Origin: Haplosporangium gracile
Taxonomy: Eukaryota > Mortierellomycota > Mortierellomycetes > Mortierellales > Mortierellaceae
Length of the DNA: 18,051 bases
Direction: 5' to 3'
NCBI GenBank assembly: GCA_015499985.1
Contig: JAAAUF010000853.1
Location: 1 to 18,051, forward strand
A program made the translations under genes and the position numbers. Shown piece after piece: positions 10,811-18,051 of this stretch. Numbering within the stretch: position 1 is the stretch's first letter; every line of letters begins with the position of its first letter. The notes below the pieces were generated by a model. That model made no database searches and was not told the DNA's origin. It worked only from the letters and a program-made list of their open reading frames with translations.

Positions 10811-11019
10811 GGTTGTGATCGAGAGTGTTGCTGAATGTGCCGAAGGAGGGAATCCGTGTTGTTCTGAGAGAAAGAGCAAAAAACGAGAACTCGAGTGGGT
10901 GTTTTGAAGGGTGTTTATCCAACGCAGTCACACTTGCAACTTTCTGCTTGAAAAAAAAAAAGTTGACAAAGGAAAACTCAACACTGTTCAGTGTCCTCTC
11001 TCAGGAATCTACGACGGCC
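10811..11019. promoter_or_regulatory. Divergent promoter between MTR4 and the zinc-finger gene
   Basis: Only 209 bp separate the two start codons, so both 5' UTRs and core promoters must lie here or overlap the genes. No TATA box is evident. An A-run is present at about 10950-10960. The call rests on gene layout alone. Confidence 0.6.
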
Positions 11020-13100
11020 ATGACCCTGACAGACGAATGCATCGCTGCCCTGCCAAGGGTTGAGAAAGGACTTTCACGAGACAGTATGGATTCACTCGCT
11101 GCAACCATGGCGTACATGAAACAGCCCTATTTTCTTCCTGTGGTAAGCAAGACCCCGCTGTAACGACCTTATTCTAATCCTGATATTTTTGATCTATGGC
11201 ATATAGTCTTCGTGCCGATACCCACATACCCAGGACCTTACTCTCTGGACCTCGTTCTCGAATATTCGCGTTTCAGCACTCTACCACTTGCCCTCGCCTC
11301 AAAACCAGCAGCCTCATCAACAGCGGCACCAGGAAACAACCGACCATCAGCAACCCAACAACAACGGACTCAGACACCCTCTCAGCAACAGCAACAGAAG
11401 GGAGCCAGTGCGGACGGAAAATTCAATTGCGCACCTTGTAAAAAGTCTTTTGGATCGGAAGCAACCTGGAACAGCCATCAAATGAGCGCCAAACATATCG
11501 CAGCTGTCAAGGACGCGGAGAAAAAGAACAAGTCTAACGGCGGTGACGGTGAAGCAAAAAGTCAAGGCGGAGGACAGAAAGGTGGAAAAAAGGACAATGC
11601 GAAGGGCAGGCAACAAAAGTCACAAGACACAGCAGCTAAGGAGCAGGACCCACCAGAGGTCACCGAGGCGCTAATGTCGTTTCGTAAAGCCGAGAAGATT
11701 GTGAAGGAGAACCCAAGCATGGCTGCTACTGTCCTCTGGAAGATTGCTAAGGGTATGAGCGCTACTTGTGTTCGGCAATATTGCGAAGGTATACCTTTTA
11801 AAGCATGGTTCTGACTTAATTGCCTTTTCCTTTTTGTAGCACTGTGGTCACACAGGCAAAGTCAGGAAACGGCCAAAGTGCTTGTTCTCTTGATCAGCAT
11901 CCTCACAGAACTACAGGCGGATCCACCATCGGCACCAGGATCACTTTCACCAACGCAAATCGGCATGACACTATACCTATCTCGACTATCGATGGCCAGG
12001 CTGATCGTATACCACTCTCAGTCACTCGCATTTCAATATTATCTGGATGCTATTCAAGGGCGGTGGCAGATCGACCCCAACGACTTTCAGGACCTGTGTG
12101 GGGTACGGCACTCGAGTCGACGTCTATTGGTGACTGTTTGCCGCTATCACTATTTTTTACTGACTTTTATTATTACTTCACATATTTAGATGGTACATAC
12201 GGCGTCAGCAGCTCAGCATCTCCACCGTTGCAAAGAATACCTCTCAGCACACCCAAAGACTGAGAAACTTATGTCACCGCCATTACCAGCACCAGCTCAG
12301 ACCAATGCCATTGAAGCACCCGCAAAGAAACCAGCAGATCCCAACCTCAAACTGTTAACAGTTCTTAAAGAGAGCGCGAGTATGCTGAGCCAGACATCTT
12401 CAGGAGTCATTTCATCCGCAAGCAAGGACTCAACAATTGACGGCCGTGTCCTTGGAGAGACTACGCTCACACTCTTTGCAATGGTCGCAGCGTTGTCTGA
12501 AGCTAGCGAGGATTCTACGGGGACGATAGATGCACTCAGGAGTATGGCTATGATATACCACAAGGGGCTTCGACTTTCTTACTCGACCGCTGCTTGTTTA
12601 ATCCACTCTGCAGAGATGTTGTTCTCGACGAGTTCTTCGGGTGAACAGGATAAAGAGCAGCAAGGGGAGGAAGTAACTTGGGATCTATTCCAGGCGCTGC
12701 TGCTTGCCATGGAAACGGGTGACTTTGTCAGAATGCAGAAGGCGATCATCATGTTGGAAAGCTGTGATATCCTGACTTTCCAGGATGTAAAGGTATAATA
12801 TGCACTCCTCTTAGGTTATTCTTGACAACTCAACACTCTCTCATGTCACACTTAAAATTAATCTTGTTCACTGTTTTTGTTTCCATGTTTGACTTGTAGA
12901 CTGTGATAGAGGTGGCACAGGCGGTGATGTCGCAGGACAACGACTTTTTGCGCAACACGGCGCCAAGCAGTCTCGAATACTTGTTGCTGCTACTTCAAGA
13001 ACAAAAAGAAGCTGCAAAATCTGAGCTATTGATATGTCGCCGGACCAGTCTAGATGCCAGTATGGTCGCACTCGAGCGCGTACAACGCCTTGTATCATAA
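11020..13100 (+). CDS. Uncharacterised protein with one U1/matrin-like C2H2 zinc finger and helical C-terminal region
   Basis: I do not recognise the gene. Proposed exons are 11020-11142, 11207-11752, 11840-12102, 12190-12792 and 12900-13100. The last three joins are in phase with GT..AG ends. After a short N-terminal exon and a Ser/Ala/Gln linker comes one zinc finger, C-x2-C-x12-H-x5-H (about 11428-11502). Its KFNCAPCKKSF...WNSH....KH form is typical of U1/matrin/JAZ-type fingers, which often bind double-stranded or structured RNA. A Lys/Gly/Gln-rich basic stretch follows. The rest, some 350 residues, is mostly amphipathic helix and may be a TPR-like repeat fold. Exons 1 and 2 as drawn are one base out of phase. 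Reading exon 2 in the zinc-finger frame gives a plausible protein of about 578 aa. The stop lies 71 bp from the stop of the converging RRM gene. RNA binding is inference. Confidence 0.75.
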
Positions 13101-13171
13101 AACACTGCCTTTGACATAGAGCATGATTATTGTATGCTGAAATGCTGATGATATTTTATTATTAGGCGGGT

Positions 13172-14356
13172 TTATGGTTTTGTGTCCAGAATGTCACCGA
13201 CGAGTTTTGCGGCGATCTCCTTGCTGTCGACCTTCGGAGTCATAGGAAGTACTTGCTCTGATTCGTTTGCTTGTTTCGAGGTTTGTTCTGCACGCTCAAT
13301 CTCGTTCGGGATGATCTTCCAAAGTTGAGCCATGCCCTTCTTTTGGAGTGGGACAAAGTATGGTTTTGATGTTGAGGGAGATGCGTCGTTGCTGTTGTTA
13401 TCGGTAGAGGTTGCTGTCGATAATGATGATGTTGATGGTGATGATGGTAATGCTGAAACGAAGGTCGTTCCGTCCTTCTCGACAAGCGCTTGCTCCATAA
13501 CGTCCTCCTCCTCTTCCTTCTTCTGTGCAACTATTCTGCTCTTCTCCTGCTCTGCCTCCTGCCGCTTTTTGGCACGAAGTTCCTCCAGATCATTGAACCC
13601 CGAGAATCCGGTGTTCTTGATCTTGACAGGTTTCCGGTTCCGGTTGTTGTTCTCGGACCGAATCAGCTCAAAGTCCTTCATGCCGACACGGATGTATGCA
13701 TCTGCCAGGGCCTTGTCCAGCGAGTCCTTGTCCTTGAATGTCACAAACCCGTATCCAAAGTACTTTCTCGTCTCTGGGCACTATTTCCATTTCGGGAAAA
13801 ATGATAAATGTTAGATTGGTTCGCTTTTTTCCTCGCCAACAAAAAAAAAAAAAGTGAAAAAAATTGCATACATGTCCTGATGGTTTTATCAGCTCCAATT
13901 GCCCAGTGAAGAAGTCAGCCTTACCCTGGCAAACTGATACTGTGTCAAGGGTCCATAGCTCGACTTGATATGGTTGATGAAAACCTGGGCCTCCTCCAGA
14001 CTCCGCATCTTGTCCGGGCTTCGGAAGAAGATACGGTAAAGATCCGGGTCGCCGTTGTATTCGCCCTTCCCCGAATGTGTAGATGCTGCTGAGGGGGAGT
14101 AGTTATTGTCAAAGATATCGCCGCTGTAGTCCTTGTCATCCTTGTTCTTGCGTGTCCTGCGCTTGGTCGAGTACTTTCTGTTGTGGACGTCGAGATTGCT
14201 GCCCTGGTTTTGGAGGGGGAGTGTTGAAAGAGCCCTGTGGCGGAGGCCGAGAGCTGATCCTGAGGGTGTGGGTGACATGGCGGGTGTTGCTGCTGCTGTA
14301 GTCCTTGTAGCAGTAATCGTGGCCCGAGAGAGGGCTTTCCAGAGAGCGGTGGCCAT
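13172..14356 (-). CDS. Predicted mitochondrial RRM-type RNA-binding protein (two exons, 346 aa)
   Basis: Exons are 14356-13925 and 13780-13172, joined in phase 0 with a GTAAGG donor and an AATAG acceptor. The first 60 or so residues are rich in Arg, Ala, Ser and Thr with no acidic residues until Asp56, as in a mitochondrial presequence. A possible R-K-Y|S processing site lies at 60-63. One RRM-like fold spans about 105-185. It has strand 1 LYRIFFRS, a helix SLEEAQVFINHI, and an RNP1-like FGYGFVTF at 152-159 that the splice junction brings together. The RNP2 position is weakly conserved. A charged coiled region (EELRAKKRQEAEQEK) and a Ser/Thr/Asn-rich linker follow, then a conserved-looking tail containing FVPLQKKGMAQLWKIIP. 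The gene shares a 252-bp promoter region with CWF19. The function is unknown; a role in mitochondrial RNA metabolism is inferred from the targeting signal plus RRM. Confidence 0.8.
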
Positions 14357-14608
14357 GGTTTTTAGTGTTGAATGGATTCCTGAGCCGAGGTCAAGGCGGA
14401 GGTAAAGTGGAGGAATGGGCTTCACTTTGTTTCGTTCGGCCCTTTTTTGGTTCGTTGAAAGTTGATCAGTTTTTGAGGCATAAAAAAAGAGCAGCCACAA
14501 CATAGGGGCAAAGCCACCCACTGAAAGGTCCTTCTTGCGCGCCTCACTTCATTTTTCCATTCACACTTTCACACGCTCTCTGACTCTCAACACCACTTTC
14601 AAGCAAGC
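14357..14608. promoter_or_regulatory. Divergent promoter between the mitochondrial RRM gene and CWF19
   Basis: The 252 bp between start codons must carry both promoters and 5' UTRs. The CWF19 side (about 14550-14600) is C/T-rich like other leaders in the window. No TATA box is evident. The call is based on layout. Confidence 0.6.
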
Positions 14609-17489
14609 ATGGACTCATCCTCAAGAGGCAGCAGCAGCAGCCATCGTCGCGACCACGACAGGAAAGAAGACGGAGACAAGGACAAGGACAAGGACAGGAA
14701 GCACAGACACCATGACCGTCACCGTGACGACGACAGCGACCGCCACAAGAAACACAAGTCCTCCTCGTCGTCCTCAAAGTTACGCCACCATGACCGCGAC
14801 GACGGAGACGACGACAAGCACAGTAGACGAAGCCATCACAAGTCATCATCTTCACGGCATGACAGAGATCGTGACAGAAGCTCACGGAGCCGCAAGGAGG
14901 ACAGGGAGGATGTTGATATGGCTGAGGACGACGATGATATGTGGGTCGAGAAGGAGGTCTCAGCGCCCTTGTCGAGTGGACCTGTCCCCACAGTCTCAGT
15001 AGCACCAAAGTCAGAGCAAGAGACGAGTACAAAGGACAACGTGGATGCAGACGTCGATGAGGAGGCTGACAAGGGTCCCAAACGCGACAGTTGGATGACG
15101 GACGCTGGTGGCATGGATTTCGGACTCATGGGTGCATTGAAGGTCAAAAAGCCCAAGGAAGATAAACCCAACCCAGATAAGGTACATATCGACTCTTCTC
15201 GTATTCTCACAGGAATCAAATGCCATTCAGTCGTGTTTTGAAGAGATTACTTACTTAGTGTGAACCTTCATCGCCTTGTAGGTCTACATTAGCGAGCGCG
15301 AGCTCAACACTCACCTCAAGTCTGGACTTCATGTTGATCAGTATCCCGTTCAAGGTATGTCAGGAGCCTCTCTGAGGATGGAATATGAACATATGATAAA
15401 AAAAAGGGATAACTAACGTGAAGGCCATTTATTTGTCTATTTCATAGAAAAACCATCGTATACTATTGGAGATGTAGGATCCTCGTGGAGAATGACAAAG
15501 CTGAAGCGTGTCTTGGAATCGGCGGAGGAGAGAGGCGTTGCACCTGAAATTGTCGGTGTCGAGCGATACGGGGTATGTCTTTGTCGCTGTCGTTTAAGCA
15601 TATTTTGTACAGGTGGTAAAAGTGCACATTGCCGCAGAACCTAACTTGGTTACGTTTTTCCGCCCTGAAGTCAATAGAAAAGTTTGACGAGGCTATGCAT
15701 GAACGCAAGGAGCTGGATCGTAGGAGCGCAAAAAAGAAGGAACGCCGAGGTGACAGGAGGGACGATAGCAAGGATAGCAGGGACAGTAGAGATAGCAGGG
15801 ACAGCAGAAAAGATGACAAACGACGTGATGATAGTGACCGTCGACGCGACAGAGACGACAAACCGTCAAGGAGTGGTCGTCTCTCAGAGTTCAGCTCGGC
15901 AGCATCTTCTCCCTTCCAGAGACCTATGGATGAGGAGGAGCGACTGGAGAAGGAGCTAGCTAGGCGGTTAAAGGACAAGGAGCGGGAGAAGGAGCAGGAG
16001 CGGAGATTCACGCCCATCTCTTCACCATTTGCGACTCACGTCTCCTCACCCATCCCAAACCATGCAGCAGCGGAGCCTACCATGACGGCTGATCAACTGA
16101 ACAAACTGAGAGCCAAGGCGATGCGTGCCAAGATGATGGGGATGCCTGATGCCGATGCACTGGAGAAGGAGTTTGAGGAAGCGCAAAAGACCGTTGCTGA
16201 GGCTGCATCAAAACCAGTATCAGCACCGGAGTCTAACAGAGTTGTCGTTGTCCAGACCATGGGCCGCGGAAGCGGGTCGGCTTCCCCTGCTCCATTAGGT
16301 GCTGGTAACGTGCCACCTAAGAAGAAGAAGAAGGAGGTGACACATGACGAGCAAGGAAACCGGATCGCCTATGATGGAGAGGAGAGTGATCTGGATCTGC
16401 ACGAGTTGGTACGTCGCGAGAAGCTGGGCTTGGAAGACAGTATGGACAGGGAACTCGAACGCAGAATTACGCGGGATGCTGCCTTCCGGGTAAGTCTCCT
16501 ACTCTGGTGTTAAGACGCTGTTGATGGGTGTTGCATAAGTTACTAACTGTGAGCTGTGTGGCATCAAACTATATAGGAGGACAACGATTATCTGGATGAC
16601 AATGCTGATAGGATTGCGAGGACGGTCAAAAAGAACGATGCTCAGATTAAGAGCTCCGCAATCAACGACTACCGCAAGACTCAAACCGCGCTCGACAAAT
16701 GTAACATGTGCTACAAAGATGATGGCAAGACTGCCCCTCAGATGGCCGTGGTTTCGATGGGCACGCGCATCTATTTGGGCTTACCGTTGTACAAAGAGTT
16801 TTTGCCTGGTCATTGTATGATTGTCCCCATTCAGCATGTTACCTCTACTCTGGAACTCGACGACGATGCCTGGGACGAGATCCGTAACTTTATGAAGTGT
16901 CTTATCCAGATGAATGCCGCTGAGGATAAGGCGGTTATTTTTTCTGAGACTGTTATTAACCTCAAGTGGCAGAAGCATACTGTGATCGAGTGTATTCCTA
17001 TCCCTTGGCAGGCCGGCCAAGCCGCTCCCGGATACTTCAAGGTACCTTATGATCCATGTCATGCTTGCTTGTTTCTGATGGCTCGCCAAAACAGCTGCTG
17101 ATTACATTGCCTGTGCTTTTTACAACTTGTAGGAAGCGATTTTGAACTCGGACGAGGAATGGTCGCAGCACAAGAAGCTGATCGAGACGGACGCAAAAGT
17201 GGCTGCGAACGGTGGGTTCCGAAGACGGCTGACTAGTAAGATGCCCTTTGTCCATGTCTGGCTCGGATCACCCGACAAGGGCTACGGCCACGTCATTGAG
17301 GATGCGGATCGATTCGAGGACTATTTCGTCAAGGAGGTACTGGCCTCTGTCTGTGAGATGGATTCGAGTCAGTGGCGGAGACGGGATAACAAGCGGATCC
17401 CACAAGGGGATAACCCGAGACGTGTTGAGGCGTTCAAGAAGACTTGGACTGCTTGGGATTGGACCCGTACTCTTGAAGAAAAAAAGTAA
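14609..17489 (+). CDS. CWF19: Pre-mRNA splicing factor CWF19 (CWF19L2 / Cwf19 family; six exons, 803 aa)
   Basis: Cwf19-family proteins associate with late and intron-lariat spliceosomes and help lariat debranching and turnover. Exons are 14609-15181, 15282-15354, 15448-15572, 15671-16489, 16577-17041 and 17133-17489, all in frame. The N-terminal 100 residues are rich in Ser, Arg, Asp, His and Lys, an RS/RD-like tail typical of splicing factors. The middle holds the Cwf19 signatures around SYTIGDVGSSWRMTKLKR and a charged coiled region with a DSR repeat. The C-terminal part carries both CwfJ domains. CwfJ_C_1 starts near the CxxC at 572-575 and includes the HIT-like GHCMIVPIQHV (608-618). CwfJ_C_2 spans roughly 690-795 and includes the conserved VWLGSPDKGYGHVIED. 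Intron 3 uses an AAG acceptor (15668-15670), because the earlier CAG at 15610-15612 would lead to a stop. Family assignment is secure; Drn1 is a shorter relative lacking this N-terminus. Confidence 0.94.
15773..15808 (+). repeat. Two tandem 18-bp units encoding DSR repeats in CWF19
   Basis: GATAGCAGGGACAGTAGA (15773-15790) is followed directly by GATAGCAGGGACAGCAGA, with one mismatch. Each 18-bp unit is itself two degenerate 9-bp units encoding Asp-Ser-Arg. This extends the Ser/Arg-rich segment at about residues 292-303. Confidence 0.8.
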
Positions 17490-17830
17490 TGGCCGAGTTT
17501 TTTTTTTGCCGCCTCCTTTCTTTATTGTAGAACGAGATATGTGTGTAATGTAAAGGAGTGGAGGGGACTTTATCTGTTGCGAGCCATGCTCTTGTGGTGT
17601 TGTGATGGTGGCGGCGACAGAGCGCGGGTAGGAGATGTGTGCGACTGTGGTTGTTGTTCTTGTTGTTGCTGAAGTCTGAGGTCGGCATTGAAATCTACTC
17701 TGCCACGACTGGTGTCGCTCGCAAACGTGGCGTTGGCCTGGTTATGTGTAATCGATATTCGCAGTGCTGTTTTATATAGCGGAGACCAATGCCGTTCTAA
17801 AATAGGGAGTTCGGGATAATGCGGCATGCT

Positions 17831-17860
17831 GCGCCTCTACTTACCGCGCCTCTACTTACC
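17831..17860. repeat. Perfect tandem duplication of a 15-bp unit
   Basis: GCGCCTCTACTTACC occurs twice in direct succession (17831-17845, 17846-17860). It lies about 27 bp upstream of the TATA box. It may be a promoter element or a simple local duplication. Confidence 0.8.
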
Positions 17861-17886
17861 ATGCCTCCAACCCTTCTATGTACTAG

Positions 17887-18051
17887 TATAAATACCCCTC
17901 TCCTCTTGTACCATAAAACGAGATCATTTTCTAGCCTCCCCTACTTTCCCCTTGTACTCTTGTCTCTCTCTTTCTTCCTTCTCTTGCTCATTCCCTCATT
18001 CACACTCTCTTGCTCTGTTGCTATTATAATTAGTGTCTGTCATCCTTCATA
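17887..18051 (+). promoter_or_regulatory. TATA-containing, CT-rich promoter and probable 5' leader of a gene to the right
   Basis: TATAAATA at 17887-17894 is followed by about 110 bases of almost pure pyrimidine on the plus strand, such as CTTGTCTCTCTCTTTCTTCC. This TATA plus CT-tract arrangement is typical of strong fungal promoters (established pattern) and suggests rightward transcription. No start codon of a credible gene is reached before the window ends. Confidence 0.45.

Larger units (their letters stand above)
17490..18051. other. CWF19 3' flank and upstream region of a gene beyond the window
   Basis: The first part is the CWF19 3' UTR, which begins with a T-run at about 17499-17507. 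No clear AATAAA is present on the plus strand. An 85-codon minus frame (17570-17827) has a Gln/Ser/Pro-rich end and no recognisable domain, and I treat it as unproven. The right part has a 15-bp tandem repeat, a TATA box and a long CT-rich stretch, which reads as a promoter and leader pointing right. Confidence 0.55.

Noticed and set aside
14609..15002. Overlapping Thr- and Cys-rich open frames within CWF19 exon 1
   Set aside because: They are shadow frames of the repetitive Ser/Arg/Asp/His codons in the real exon.
17570..17827. 85-codon minus frame downstream of CWF19
   Set aside because: The C-terminal half is Gln/Ser/Pro low complexity and it overlaps the CWF19 3' UTR. A TATTTATA about 60 bp upstream on that strand is the reverse of the TATA box and does not decide the matter. 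I cannot exclude a short gene but cannot support one.

Overview
The window is a gene-dense piece of a eukaryotic nuclear genome, almost certainly a filamentous fungus. Genes are split by short introns of roughly 50-180 bp with GT..AG ends and CTAAC/CTAAT-type branch sites. UTRs are short, promoters are pyrimidine-rich, and neighbouring genes lie a few hundred bases apart or less. Gene content and the serine/asparagine/glutamine-rich linkers fit an early-diverging fungus such as Mortierellomycota, but that placement is an impression, not a measurement.

Layout, left to right. Positions 1-774 are non-coding and lie beyond the 3' end of the first gene. Positions 775-3626 (minus) hold cytosolic threonyl-tRNA synthetase in six exons (733 aa). 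Positions 3627-4712 are intergenic and hold a roughly 310-bp MITE-like element with terminal inverted repeats and a separate 34-bp palindrome with facing GATA motifs. Positions 4713-6071 (minus) hold a predicted secreted protein with an acidic/Gln-rich N-terminal half and an unusual six-cysteine domain. Positions 6072-7082 are purine-biased intergenic DNA. Positions 7083-10810 (minus) hold the exosome-associated RNA helicase MTR4 in five exons (1108 aa). Diverging from it, 11020-13100 (plus) holds an unrecognised protein with one U1/matrin-like C2H2 zinc finger and a long helical C-terminal region. Converging on it, with only 71 bp between stop codons, 13172-14356 (minus) holds a predicted mitochondrial RRM protein. 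Diverging again from a 252-bp promoter, 14609-17489 (plus) holds the splicing factor CWF19 in six exons (803 aa). Positions 17490-18051 hold the CWF19 3' end and a TATA-containing, CT-rich promoter-like stretch that probably serves a gene starting to the right.

The recognised genes are housekeeping: translation (ThrRS), nuclear RNA surveillance (MTR4) and spliceosome/lariat turnover (CWF19). The mitochondrial RRM protein and the zinc-finger protein are also plausibly RNA-related. There is no sign of an operon-like cassette, CRISPR array, rRNA or tRNA. I do not see a clear novel multi-gene system. The least explained items are the six-cysteine secreted protein, the zinc-finger/helical protein, the MITE-like element and the GATA palindrome. 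Two gene models (the secreted protein and the zinc-finger protein) contain a frame switch that no canonical intron resolves cleanly.
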